From: Chloroflexota bacterium
GTDB lineage: Bacteria; Chloroflexota; Dehalococcoidia; Tepidiformales; Tepidiformaceae
DNA length: 64,000 nt
Direction: 5' to 3'
NCBI GenBank assembly: GCA_026702615.1
Contig: JAPPBY010000007.1
Span: 39,712 to 103,711 of the forward strand
The notes beneath the pieces were generated by a model. It searched no databases, was not told where the DNA came from, and saw only the letters and a list, made by a program, of their open reading frames with translations. A program made the translations under genes and the position numbers. This document shows positions 42,005 through 52,076 of this stretch, in pieces. The number at the start of each line of letters is the position of its first letter. Positions within the stretch are counted from its first letter, which is position 1.

Positions 42005-42663
42005 GCGGGCACCCCAGCGATGTCGGCGAGGTCGATCTCGGTGAGGGACTCAAGGTCGCGGTCGGGGTCGGGGAGGGGCAGTCCGCGCGTGTACTGGGTA
42101 CGGACGGCCCAGCAGGTCATGCCGGCGGCGTGCGCGGCCTGGATGCCGGCGGGGGCATCCTCGATGGCGAGGCAATCGCGCGGGGCGACGCCGAGGAGTC
42201 CGGCGGCGCGGAGGTAGATGTCGGGGAGGGGCTTGCCGTGGGTGATGTCGTTGCCGGCGACGATGACGTCGAAGGCATCGACGATTCCGAGTCGCTCCAG
42301 GCAGACCTCGACGTTCGCACGGTGCGACGAGGAAGCGACCGCCAGGGGCAGGCCGATCGCCTTCAGGCCCCGCACAAGGTCGACGGCGCCGGGGAGGGCG
42401 GTCTCGACAGAGGCGTAGGCCTCCGCGACAAGCGCGGAGCAGCGGTCCCGGTAGTAGGAGGCCGGGCGGGTAAGGCCGAGGTCGTGGACGAACTCGTTCC
42501 AGCCGGACTTCGTTCCCATGTACTTCTTGTAGTCGTCGAGGGGGAAGGTGATGCCGTCCTCGGCAAGCACCGCCGTCGCCGCGCCGTAGTAGAACGGCTC
42601 GCCATCGACCAGGACACCGTCCATGTCGAAGATGACCGCGGCGAAGGGGGACGCGTCACTCAT
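42001..42663 (-). CDS. HAD-superfamily hydrolase (beta-phosphoglucomutase-like)
   Basis: AVIFDMDGVLVDGEPFYYGA; GNDITHGKPLPDIYLRAAGLLGVAPRDCLAIEDAPAGIQAAHAAGM. Confidence 0.93.
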
Positions 42664-43549
42664 TGACGGCCTCGGCGCCGCCAACGATGTCGAGGAGCTG
42701 GGTGGTGATCTCCTCCTGGCGGGCCTTGTTGTAGGTGAGGGTGAGCTCGCGCTCGATCTCGTTGGCGTTGTCGGTCGCGTTCTTCATGGCGACCATGCGG
42801 GCCGACTGCTCTGAGGCGGCCGACTCGAGGATGGCGGCGTGGACCTGCATCTCCACGTAGCGGGGCAGGAGGCGCTCGAAAACCTGGCCGGGGTCCGGCT
42901 CGAAGATGTACTCCTGTCGGAAGGCCTCCGCCTCCGCCTCGTCCTCGGCGGTGGGGGGCTCGACGGGGAGGAGGCGGCGCACGACCGGCCGCTGGTTCAC
43001 CGTGCTGACGAACTCGGCGAAGCTGATGAAGACCTGGTCGACCTCGCCCGAGAGGTAGTCGTCCATGACGAGACGGGCGATGACGCTCGTGTCGGTGAGG
43101 GCGGGGTAGTCACCGAGCTCGGTGAACTCGGCGGCGACGTTCTGGCGGGAACGCACGAAGAAGTCGCGACCCTTACGGCCGACGGCGACGATCGCGGTGG
43201 GCACCTCGGCCTCGCCGACGAAGCCGCCCGCGCTGTTGTTGAGGTTGGCGTTGAGGGCGCCGCAGAGCCCGCGGTCGGGGGTGACGTGGAGGATGCCGAC
43301 GTTCTCGACGGGGCGCTGGGTGAGGAAGGGATGCGACTCCTCAGTGTCGCCGTCCTCGCCGCCGCCGGGGGCGGTGGAGGCGAGTGAGGAGAGGACGAGC
43401 TGGATCTTCTCCGCGTAGGGGCGGCCCTCGGTGGCCCGCTCCTGGGCGCGGCGCATCTTCGACGCGGCCACGAGCTGGAGCGCGTTCGTGATCTTGGACG
43501 TATTCCGTACCGTCCCGATGCGGCGGCGGAGCTGTTGGATGGTGGGCAT
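42656..43549 (-). CDS. atpG: ATP synthase gamma subunit
   Basis: RRRIGTVRNTSKITNALQLVAASKMRRAQ; DRGLCGALN. Confidence 0.96.
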   Translation of the reverse strand: MPTIQQLRRRIGTVRNTSKITNALQLVAASKMRRAQERATEGRPYAEKIQLVLSSLASTAPGGGEDGDTEESHPFLTQRPVENVGILHVTPDRGLCGALNANLNNSAGGFVGEAEVPTAIVAVGRKGRDFFVRSRQNVAAEFTELGDYPALTDTSVIARLVMDDYLSGEVDQVFISFAEFVSTVNQRPVVRRLLPVEPPTAEDEAEAEAFRQEYIFEPDPGQVFERLLPRYVEMQVHAAILESAASEQSARMVAMKNATDNANEIERELTLTYNKARQEEITTQLLDIVGGAEAVNE

Positions 43550-43557
43550 GGCGCTCC

Positions 43558-45060
43558 CTAGTAGGGGACGGTCTCCTTGAACTCGGCGACCGCGTCCCGC
43601 AGCTCCTGATCGGTCTCGTCGCTGATGGTGCGCTCGGATTCGATGCGAGCGGCGAGTTCCGGCTTGTTGCTGGAGAGGTAGCCGGTGAAGGCGGCCTCGA
43701 AGTCCGCGATCTTCTCGGTGGGGACGTCATCGAGCAGCCCGTTGGTGAGAGCGAAGATGACGGCGACTTCCTCGGCCAGGTTCAGGGGCGCGAACTGGGG
43801 CTGCTTGAGCACCTCGTTGGCGCGCAGGCCGCGCTCGAGCTGCCGCTGGGTGGCGGCGTCGAGGTCGCTGGTGCCGAACTGGGCGAATGCCTGGAGCTCG
43901 CGGAACTGGGCGTGGTCGAGCTTGAGCCGCCCGGCGACCGAGCGCATGGCGCGCGTCTGGGCGGAGCCGCCCACGCGGCTCACGGAGAGGCCAACGTTGA
44001 GGGCGGGGCGGATGCCGGCGTTGAACAGGTCCGGCTCCAGGTAGATCTGGCCATCGGTGATGGAGATGACGTTGGTAGGGATGTAGGCCGACACGTCGTT
44101 GGCCTGCGTCTCGATGATGGGGAGGGCCGTAAGCGAGCCGCCCGCCTCCAGCTTGGCCGCGCGCTCAAGCAGGCGGCTGTGGAGGTAGAAGACATCGCCG
44201 GGGTACGCCTCGCGCCCGGGAGGACGGCGGAGGAGCAGCGAGATCTGGCGGTAGGCCCAGGCGTGCTTGCTCAGGTCGTCGTAGATGATGAGGGCGTCGC
44301 GCCCGCTCTCCATGATCTCCTCGCCCATCGCGCAACCGGCGTAGGGGGCGAGGTACTGGAGGGCAGCCGACTCGGAGGCGCCGGCGGCGACGATGATGGT
44401 GTGCTCCATGGCGCCGTACTCTTCGAGCTGGCCAAGCACCTGGGCGACCTTGCCGGCCTTCTGGCCGATGGCGACGTAGATGCAGACGAGGTCGCCGCCC
44501 TTCTGGTTGATGATGGTGTCGAGCGCGATGGCGCTCTTGCCGGTGGAGCGGTCGCCGATGATGAGCTCGCGCTGGCCACGGCCGATGGGAATCATCGAGT
44601 CGATGGCCTTGATGCCGGTCTGGACGGGCGTATCGACGCTCTGGCGGAGGGTGACGCCGGGGGCGATGCGCTCGACCGGGCGGGTCTTGGTGGAGCCGAC
44701 CGGGCCCTTGCCGTCGATGGGGTTCCCGAGGGCATCGACGACGCGGCCGATGAGCTCGTCGCCCACGGGCACCTCGATGATGCGGCCGGTGGCGCGAACC
44801 TCATCGCCTTCCTTGATGTCCTCGTAGTCACCGAGGACGACGGCGCTGACGGACTCTTCCTCGAGGTTGAGGGCGAGGCCCATGGTGCCGTTGGGGAACT
44901 CGAGCAACTCGGAGTAGCGAGCGTTCGTGAGGCCGTGGGCGCGGGCTACGCCGTCGCCGGCTTCAATGACGACCCCGACGTCGGTCGCGACGGACGGAGC
45001 CTCGAACTGCTCGATCTGCTCGCGGAGGATGGATGCAATCTCTTCGGCGCGAACGGCCAT
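43558..45060 (-). CDS. atpA: ATP synthase alpha subunit
   Basis: [37 protein letters not shown]. Confidence 0.97.
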   Translation of the reverse strand: MAVRAEEIASILREQIEQFEAPSVATDVGVVIEAGDGVARAHGLTNARYSELLEFPNGTMGLALNLEEESVSAVVLGDYEDIKEGDEVRATGRIIEVPVGDELIGRVVDALGNPIDGKGPVGSTKTRPVERIAPGVTLRQSVDTPVQTGIKAIDSMIPIGRGQRELIIGDRSTGKSAIALDTIINQKGGDLVCIYVAIGQKAGKVAQVLGQLEEYGAMEHTIIVAAGASESAALQYLAPYAGCAMGEEIMESGRDALIIYDDLSKHAWAYRQISLLLRRPPGREAYPGDVFYLHSRLLERAAKLEAGGSLTALPIIETQANDVSAYIPTNVISITDGQIYLEPDLFNAGIRPALNVGLSVSRVGGSAQTRAMRSVAGRLKLDHAQFRELQAFAQFGTSDLDAATQRQLERGLRANEVLKQPQFAPLNLAEEVAVIFALTNGLLDDVPTEKIADFEAAFTGYLSSNKPELAARIESERTISDETDQELRDAVAEFKETVPY

Positions 45061-45087
45061 AGTGGTTCCCTCTTGTGTGGTGCGGCC

Positions 45088-45618
45088 CTAGGCGCCGCTC
45101 AGCTCCTGGCGCAGCCGCCGGAGGCGGGTACGCACGCTGCCATCGATGAGATGGTCGTCGATGCGGAGGACGACGCCACCGATGATGTCGGAATCGACAG
45201 CGGCGGTGGCGGTGATCTGCTTCCCCAGGGCCTCGCCCAGACGCTGCTCCATGGCGGCGACCTGGTCGTCCTGCAAGGGGACGGCAGTGGTGATCTCGGC
45301 CTGCGCGAGGCCCTCGTGCTCATCGGCGAGACGGTTGAAGGCGTCCGCGACCTCGCGGGCCTCCAGCGTGCGCCCCTTGGCGATGAGCAGCCTGGCGAGG
45401 TTCAGCGCGAGCGGCCCCACTTCAAGGGCGCGTTCAACGGCTGCCTGGCGTTCGGCGACAGCGACGCGCGGGGCGGCGAACCAGCTCGCGGCGTCGGAGT
45501 CCGCCAGCACGGCGGCAACGTCGTCGAGGTCGGCGCGCCACTGGGCGATCGCTTCGCCATCGCGGGCGATGGCGAAGGCCGCCTGTGCGTAGCGCTTTGC
45601 CGCCTGCCTGTCAGCCAT
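45088..45618 (-). CDS. atpH: ATP synthase delta subunit
   Basis: KRYAQAAFAIARDGEAI...; IIGGVVLRIDDHLIDGSVRTRLRRLRQEL. Confidence 0.92.
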   Translation of the reverse strand: MADRQAAKRYAQAAFAIARDGEAIAQWRADLDDVAAVLADSDAASWFAAPRVAVAERQAAVERALEVGPLALNLARLLIAKGRTLEAREVADAFNRLADEHEGLAQAEITTAVPLQDDQVAAMEQRLGEALGKQITATAAVDSDIIGGVVLRIDDHLIDGSVRTRLRRLRQELSGA

Positions 45619-46131
45619 CTAGCTGCGCTCCCCGAGGTCGGACTCGGCCAGGGTCTCTTCGATGATGCGCTGGTGGGCATCGTCGTCGAGGGACTGGCGG
45701 ATGACGCGCTCGGCGGCGGTGACGGTGATCTCGGCGAACTCCGCACGGAGGTCGGCGATAGCACGGTCACGCTCCAGCTGGATTTCCTGGACCGATCGCT
45801 CGGCGGCTGCCTCGCGGTCGCGTTCCGCCTGCTGACGAGCCTCGTCCTGGATCCGGGCCGCCACCTGCTGGGCGTTGGCCACGATCTCCTGACCCTGTCC
45901 GCGGGCCTCGGCAAGCTGGGCCTTGATGCGCTCCTGTGCGTCGGAGGCTTCGGCGCGCGCCTGTTCGGCGGCGCCGAGGCCCTCGGCGATGCGCTCGCGA
46001 CGCTGGTCGAGCATGCGCAGGACCGGCTTGTAGAGGGTGAAGCGCAGGATGAGGAGCAGAACCACGAAGTTCGCGATCTGCGCGATCAACTGCGGCAGAT
46101 TAATGCCGAGAGCGGTGAAAGCCTCGCCCAT
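45619..46131 (-). CDS. atpF: ATP synthase b subunit
   Basis: N-terminal TM then long charged helix; operon position. Confidence 0.92.
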   Translation of the reverse strand: MGEAFTALGINLPQLIAQIANFVVLLLILRFTLYKPVLRMLDQRRERIAEGLGAAEQARAEASDAQERIKAQLAEARGQGQEIVANAQQVAARIQDEARQQAERDREAAAERSVQEIQLERDRAIADLRAEFAEITVTAAERVIRQSLDDDAHQRIIEETLAESDLGERS

Positions 46132-46169
46132 CGCGAGCTCCCTTCTTCCCGATTGGCGTTTCCGCCGGG

Positions 46170-46499
<330 letters not shown>

Positions 46500-47798
46500 C
46501 TACTGCCCCGGGGTCCCCTGGGATTCCATGTCGTCGTGGCCGGCTTCGCCTTCGTGGTCGCCGTGTTCCTCGTCGTGGTGCTCGACCGCCATGACGGCGA
46601 ACACGAGCGTGAGGAGTGCGAAGACCGCGGCCTGGATGAAGCCGACGAAGAGCTCCAGGCCGTAAATGATGTCGACGATGAGGAAGGGCAGCAGGAAGGT
46701 GAGCATTAATATGAGCACCTCCCCGGCGAAGATGTTGCCGAAAAGCCTGAAGGCGAAGCTGACGATGCGGATGAACTCCGAAAGCAGCTCAAGGATGCCG
46801 ACGAAGAAGGGGATGAAGCCGCTGAAGTTGAAGAACTTCCCGAGGTAGCTGAAGCCGAGGGTGCGCAGGCCCCAGAACTCCACCATGAAGAAGGAGATGA
46901 GGGCGAGCGCGATCGTGTTGTTGACGTCGCTGTAGACGGAGCGGAAGAGCGGGATGATGAGGGCCAGCTTCTGGCCGGGGAAGTCGATGCCGCTCACGAC
47001 GAGGTCGTCGCCGAGGGCGGCGCTCGGGACGGCGTGCTTCTCGTTGGCGGGAAGGAGCTTGGGCGCGTCGGGGTCGGCGTTGAGGGCGGCGACGGCCGCC
47101 GTGAGCATCTCGGGTGTGACCTCGACGGGACCGTGCCCATCGCCCCCTTCCGCCTCGAAGTCGGTAAAGGTCTCGGCGAGGAAGACGATGTACTTGTCCA
47201 GAGCTTCCTCTGCGGAGACGGGGGTCGCCGCCTCCGCGCCCATCTCGAAGTGAGCGTCGTTGGCGTTGGGCAGGACGAGGCCGATGCCCACGTTATCGAC
47301 AAGCCAGCCGGAGGAGTGCGCGATCTCCTCTTCGAAGGGCTCGTGATCGTGGTGATGCTCCTCGATGTAGTGGAAGATCTCCACCCCGATGTCCTCGGTC
47401 TTGCCGATGGCGTTGAAGAAGGGGAGGAGGCCCATCCAGTTGGCGAGGAGGATGAAGATGAAGAAGGTGGCGATGACGGGGAAGAAGCGGCGGGCGTTCG
47501 CCGAGCCGGCAATGTCCTCCAGCTGACCCATCAGGAACTCGATGACGGACTCGACGAAGTTCTGGGCGCCGCCGGGGATGAGCTTCATGGTTCGGGTGGC
47601 GAGGAAGCAGACAACGAGGAGGACGAACATCGCCGCCCAGGCGGAGATCATCGTGTTGGAGATGTTGAGGAAGCCGACCTTGGTGATGACCTCGGCGGGA
47701 ACGATGATCTCGGGCTGGGGGCCGCGGGCGACGATGAGGCCGACGACGACCCACGCGAGCGCCGCGATGATGATGAGGGGGAGCCTGAACCTTCTCAC
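46500..47798 (-). CDS. atpB: ATP synthase a subunit with large soluble insertion and His/acidic C-tail
   Basis: ELLSEFIRIVSFAFRLFGNIFAGEVLILML conserved region with essential Arg; operon position. Confidence 0.93.
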   Translation of the reverse strand: MRRFRLPLIIIAALAWVVVGLIVARGPQPEIIVPAEVITKVGFLNISNTMISAWAAMFVLLVVCFLATRTMKLIPGGAQNFVESVIEFLMGQLEDIAGSANARRFFPVIATFFIFILLANWMGLLPFFNAIGKTEDIGVEIFHYIEEHHHDHEPFEEEIAHSSGWLVDNVGIGLVLPNANDAHFEMGAEAATPVSAEEALDKYIVFLAETFTDFEAEGGDGHGPVEVTPEMLTAAVAALNADPDAPKLLPANEKHAVPSAALGDDLVVSGIDFPGQKLALIIPLFRSVYSDVNNTIALALISFFMVEFWGLRTLGFSYLGKFFNFSGFIPFFVGILELLSEFIRIVSFAFRLFGNIFAGEVLILMLTFLLPFLIVDIIYGLELFVGFIQAAVFALLTLVFAVMAVEHHDEEHGDHEGEAGHDDMESQGTPGQ

Positions 47799-48055
47799 TC
47801 GCTACCGCCGTTGGCGCCGTTGGCGCCACCGCCAAAGCGTTTCATGAAGGGGAGAAGCATGCGGATTCCGCCACCGATGGCCAGAGTCAGTCCCAGGACA
47901 ATCCCCAGGAGGATGAACAGCGGCTCAAGCCCTGTAAGGTCATCGAGCCAGAGTCCAAGCACGATTCCGACGACGATGCAGGTGGCGAAATACCAGCCTG
48001 CCCCCATGAGGTAAGCGGTTGGCGCTATCCATCCGCCACGCTCAGGCTTTGCCAT
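47795..48055 (-). CDS. AtpI/AtpZ-like F0 assembly protein
   Basis: Two-TM small protein at head of atp operon; ATG at 48055. Confidence 0.75.
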   Translation of the reverse strand: MAKPERGGWIAPTAYLMGAGWYFATCIVVGIVLGLWLDDLTGLEPLFILLGIVLGLTLAIGGGIRMLLPFMKRFGGGANGANGGSE

Positions 48056-48076
48056 GACCGCGCTCAAACCGCGGGG

Positions 48077-48106
48077 ATCATAGGGTGATTGTGAAGAGAT
48101 GCGCAA
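48077..48106 (-). promoter_or_regulatory. Candidate atp operon promoter TTGCGC-N18-TATGAT
   Basis: Minus strand -35 48101-48106, -10 48077-48082, upstream of atpI-like gene. Confidence 0.5.
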
Positions 48107-48130
48107 GCGGCGATCGGGGCCGCGCCACGG

Positions 48131-48664
48131 TTACTTCTGCGGATCGTCGAACCCGCTCAGATCGAGCCCTTCGATAAAGTCCTTGAACGGTCCGAGGCGC
48201 TCCAGCTCGGCGGGATCGACGGGCTTCTCCGGCTCGCGCTCGACACCCTCCTGGTCGTCGCCGTCGCGGATGATCTCGCCACCCTGGTCGAGGACGGCCT
48301 CTTCGGCGTAGATGGGGGATCCGGTGCGGACGGCGAGGGAGATGGCGTCGGATGGGCGGGAGTCGATCTCGACGGCGTCGCCGTTCACATCGAGGACGAT
48401 GCGGGCGTAGTAGGTGTCGCGGGCGAGGTCGTTCAGGAGGATGTACTGCACCTTCCCACCGAGCTGCTCGATGACGTTGCAGAGCAGGTCGTGGGTCTGG
48501 GGACGGGGCGGGGTAACGTCGTGGAGGCGGAGGGAGATGCTCTCGGCCTCGTAGGGGCCGATCCAGATGGTGAGGTAGCGGTCGGTCTCCTTCTCGCGAA
48601 GGATGGCGATGCGCTGGTAGCTGTTCAGCGAGAGACGGATGCTCTCGATGCTCATCTCGCGCAT
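48131..48664 (-). CDS. Bifunctional nuclease (DUF151) family protein
   Basis: ESIRLSLNSYQRIAILREKETDRYLTIWIGPYEAESISL; VEIDSRPSDAISLAVRTGSPIY. Confidence 0.92.
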   Translation of the reverse strand: MREMSIESIRLSLNSYQRIAILREKETDRYLTIWIGPYEAESISLRLHDVTPPRPQTHDLLCNVIEQLGGKVQYILLNDLARDTYYARIVLDVNGDAVEIDSRPSDAISLAVRTGSPIYAEEAVLDQGGEIIRDGDDQEGVEREPEKPVDPAELERLGPFKDFIEGLDLSGFDDPQK

Positions 48665-48747
48665 GTCCCACCCCCCGCCGGAAGGTTCCGGCTCGATCGG
48701 CTCGATGATAGGTGGGCGCGGCGAGGGGCGGCAAGGCGCGCCGCCGG

Positions 48748-50118
48748 TCAGGATCGGAGATTGACGACGGTGGCGGCGGCGATGCTGACGGCGAGGATGG
48801 CCATAACGGGCTGCACGCCGAGCCAGTCTCCAAGAGCGCCGGCGCCCAGGACCGGGAGGGAGGCGGCGAGCGCCGCCATCGCCCCCTGCGTTGCGACCAC
48901 GCGCCCCTGGAGGGCGAGGGGCACGCGGTCGTTGAGGACCGTCTGGGCGGCGACGCTCACGTTCGCGTAGGCGAATCCGAGGGGCAGCACGATTAGCATC
49001 GCGAGCAGGGCGCCGCCGTCGAAGTCCCCGAGATTGACGTCGTCGAGCCAGGCGAAGGCGCCGTAGCCGGCGAGGAAGGTCGCTTCCTCGTTGACGAAGG
49101 CGAGGGCGAGCAGCAGGCCCGTGAAAGCCGCGAATCCGACGGAGCTGAGGAGGCCGTGCGGCAGGTGGTGCGCCAGAGGCCCTGCAACACGCAGGCCAAC
49201 GATGACGCCGATGGCGGCGGGCGTCAGGACGAGGGCGCCGATCTCGAAGGGAAGCTCGAGGACATCGCGGATGTAGGTCGGGATGAGGCCACCGAGGATG
49301 ATGAGCATCATCGTGATGAGCGTGAGCTCGATGGCGGCCTTGAAGACGGCGGGGTCGCGGCGCATGGCGCGCCAGCCGACCTGCCACCAGGAAGCGCCAT
49401 CCGCGGGTTGCGGGGGGATCGCCTCGGGCACGGCGCCGATAGCGGCGGCATCGGGGGCGGGATCGAACGGGGGTGGGGGGAACACATCCGGTTCCTCGCG
49501 CGTGCGAGCCACCGGACCGATGCGGACGGCCTCGACGGCGGCGATCACGAACAGCGCCGCGACGATCCCGAAAAGCACATCCGCACGCTCGAAGACGCGC
49601 AGAACGACGGGTGTGAGCACGGCGAACCCGACGATCTGGGCGGCGCCGCCCACCGCCTGGCCGATGGCGTTCGCGCGGGCCAGCTCCCCGCGGGTGACGA
49701 TCGAGGGCAGGATCGAGCCCTCTGCGGCTGCCACGAAGGGCGCGACGACGGCGAGGGCCACTGCGACGACGTAGAGGGTTCCGGAACCACCGGGTTCGAC
49801 GATGTAGGCAACGCAGACGGCGGCGCGAGCGAGGTTGCCGAGGGCGACGATGAGGCGGCGGGGGATGGCGTCGGCGGCAACGCCCGCGATGATGCCCGCG
49901 ACCATCATGGGCACGACGAGGGCAAGGATGAGGAGGCTCGTGTAGAAGGCCTTGCCGGTGGCATCGAGGACGAGGAGGACGAGTGCGAGGTTGAGCGAGT
50001 TCTGGGCGATACGGGAGAAGAAGCGGGAGGAGCAGAGGCGACGGAACGGGATTTGCTGGAGGAGAGCAGGGGGCGCTGAAGGCTCGGCGACGTCCTCCCA
50101 GGCGGGGGCAGCGCTCAC
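48748..50118 (-). CDS. MFS transporter
   Basis: About 12 hydrophobic segments; GTG at 50118 overlaps stop of upstream gene (GTGA). Confidence 0.85.
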   Translation of the reverse strand: MSAAPAWEDVAEPSAPPALLQQIPFRRLCSSRFFSRIAQNSLNLALVLLVLDATGKAFYTSLLILALVVPMMVAGIIAGVAADAIPRRLIVALGNLARAAVCVAYIVEPGGSGTLYVVAVALAVVAPFVAAAEGSILPSIVTRGELARANAIGQAVGGAAQIVGFAVLTPVVLRVFERADVLFGIVAALFVIAAVEAVRIGPVARTREEPDVFPPPPFDPAPDAAAIGAVPEAIPPQPADGASWWQVGWRAMRRDPAVFKAAIELTLITMMLIILGGLIPTYIRDVLELPFEIGALVLTPAAIGVIVGLRVAGPLAHHLPHGLLSSVGFAAFTGLLLALAFVNEEATFLAGYGAFAWLDDVNLGDFDGGALLAMLIVLPLGFAYANVSVAAQTVLNDRVPLALQGRVVATQGAMAALAASLPVLGAGALGDWLGVQPVMAILAVSIAAATVVNLRS

Positions 50119-50306
50119 GAGGCGGCGGAGACCCGCGACTTCGCCCGCTGCTCGAAGCGGCGGCGCTCGAGCATCACACGCCGTCCGCACTCAAGGCAGA
50201 CGAGGCCGATATCGGCGCCGACGCGGTACACGCGCCACTCCCAACTGCCGCAGGGGTGGCGGCGGCGCATCCGCCAGATGTCTCCGACGGCTACACGGGT
50301 GTCCAC
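50115..50306 (-). CDS. DUF951-like small protein
   Basis: VGDIWRMRRRHPCGSWEWRVYRVGADIGLVCLECGRRVMLERRRFEQR matches DUF951 pattern. Confidence 0.85.
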   Translation of the reverse strand: MDTRVAVGDIWRMRRRHPCGSWEWRVYRVGADIGLVCLECGRRVMLERRRFEQRAKSRVSAAS

Positions 50307-51061
50307 GACACGGCATTAAGCGCGTCGCGAAGGTTGCGCGCTGCTGCCGCTTGATCCGGCGCGCTTGCGATGCTGCGCGAGGCGTTTACAACTACAAGTC
50401 CGGGTTTGCTGCCCGCCGCAGCTATGACCTGCGCAGGATCCCCGCCCTGCACACCAACACCAGGCACAAGCAGAGTCGTCGTAGGCGCGAGTGCGCGGAC
50501 CCGGGCCAGTTCGTCCGGGGCCGTTGCACCAACTACGAGCCCGACGTTTGCTCCCCACCCCGACGCCTCCTCGGCGATGTACTCGTAGAGTGTCTGCCCA
50601 GTCGCAAGACGTTCATTCTGGAAGGTGACCGAGCCCGGATTTGAGGTCCGGCAGCAGACATAGACGCCCCGATCTTTGTAAGCGAGGAATGGCTCCGTAG
50701 CGTCCTGCCCCTGAAGGGGGTTCACTGTAGCGGCATCGAATCCCCAAACCTCAAAAAGCGCTCGGGCATAGGCGGCCGCGGTGTTAGGCATGTCACCGCG
50801 TTTGCCGTCGGCGATAACAGGAATGTCGTCGGGAATCGCGGCGAGCGTGGCCTCAAGGGCGCGCAGGCCTGGGATGCCAAACTGTTCATAGAAGGCAAGG
50901 TTGGGCTTGAAGCAGGCCGCATAGGGCGCGGTGGCTTCAATGAGGGCACGGTTGTGGGGAATGACCTCTTCGACAGGAAGGCCTTGGGGGTCGAGACCCA
51001 CGCACACAAAACTATCCACCGCACGAATGCGGCGGGTGAGGCGCTCGAGGTACGGCATCAT
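50291..51061 (-). CDS. pyrF: Orotidine 5'-phosphate decarboxylase (type 2)
   Basis: VCVGLDPQGLPVE; CFKPNLAFYEQFG; IADGKRGDMPNTAAAYA. Confidence 0.94.
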   Translation of the reverse strand: MMPYLERLTRRIRAVDSFVCVGLDPQGLPVEEVIPHNRALIEATAPYAACFKPNLAFYEQFGIPGLRALEATLAAIPDDIPVIADGKRGDMPNTAAAYARALFEVWGFDAATVNPLQGQDATEPFLAYKDRGVYVCCRTSNPGSVTFQNERLATGQTLYEYIAEEASGWGANVGLVVGATAPDELARVRALAPTTTLLVPGVGVQGGDPAQVIAAAGSKPGLVVVNASRSIASAPDQAAAARNLRDALNAVSWTPV

Positions 51062-51185
51062 CTCAGGCCTCGCGCGTTCCTTGACTTCAAGGTTGGTCCG
51101 CGCTAATTGATAGGACGACTATACACTCTCTAGCTAATACACAACCTGCGTCTGCTTTTTTCTTATGTCGTTCGTTCTTTTTTTC

Positions 51186-51995
51186 TTACTCTTTCGCGTT
51201 TCCTGTTACTTCGGCTGAATCTTCTTTGGGGCGCGGGTCAAGCCCCAGCCTGGGCAGGGTTTCGAGGAAGGCCTCGCGGTTGCCCGAGACGATCAGGTCG
51301 AGGGCGCCCGTGGCGTCGGGAGGTGCTTCCAGGTCGAGCTCCCGGAGGAGGTCGCAGGCGCGCCTGGCAACCGGCTCACCCGTGCCGAGGACGGAGACGC
51401 CGGGGAACTCGGCCGTGATGGCAGGGGCGAGGAACTCGTAGTGGGTGCAGCCGAGCACGACAATATCGGCGCCGTTGGCGACGGAACCGGCGAGGGCGGC
51501 GCGGACGGCCCTGCGTGCGGCAGGCGTGTCGACCTCGCCGCGTTCGACCAGCTCGGCGAGGTCGTGGCCGACCACGCGGTCGATGGCAGCGCCCGTACCA
51601 AACTCGTCGACGACGCTGGCGTAGAGGTCGCCGTCGAACGTGCCGGGCGTGGCGAGGATGGCGACGCGTCCGCTGCGGGAGGCGCGCGTGGCGGGCTTCA
51701 CCGCGGGCACCATGCCGACGAAGGGCAGGTCGAAGAGCTGCCGCAGGTCGGCGACGGCTGCGGCGGACGCGGTATTGCAGGCAACAACGATGAGCTTGGC
51801 ATCGGCCTCGACGAGGCGGTGGGCGATGGCGAAGGCGCGCTTGCGCACTTCACCCGGGTCGCGGGGGCCGTAGGGGAAATACGCGGTATCGGCGAAGTAG
51901 ACGGTGCGTTCGCGGGGAGCGAGGCGGCGGAATTCGCGGAAAACGCTGAGCCCGCCGACGCCGGAATCGAACATGCCGACGGGTCGCGGGTCCAT
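51186..51995 (-). CDS. murI: Glutamate racemase
   Basis: PVGMFDSGVGGLSVFREFRRLAPRERTVYFADTAYFPYGPRDPGEVRKRA; VACNTASAAA; VLGCTHYEFL; in-frame alternative ATG at 52007. Confidence 0.94.
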   Translation of the reverse strand: MDPRPVGMFDSGVGGLSVFREFRRLAPRERTVYFADTAYFPYGPRDPGEVRKRAFAIAHRLVEADAKLIVVACNTASAAAVADLRQLFDLPFVGMVPAVKPATRASRSGRVAILATPGTFDGDLYASVVDEFGTGAAIDRVVGHDLAELVERGEVDTPAARRAVRAALAGSVANGADIVVLGCTHYEFLAPAITAEFPGVSVLGTGEPVARRACDLLRELDLEAPPDATGALDLIVSGNREAFLETLPRLGLDPRPKEDSAEVTGNAKE

Positions 51996-52076
51996 CCCGT
52001 CAAGCATACGGCCTCGACCGGCTTGCCGCCGCCCACCGAGGGTGCGCGCGAGCGAGCGAGCGGGCATGCTGCGCCC

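Noticed and set aside
51130-51185. T-rich stretch considered as Rho-independent terminator of murI
   Set aside because: On the murI (minus) strand it is A-rich rather than U-rich and lacks a GC stem.
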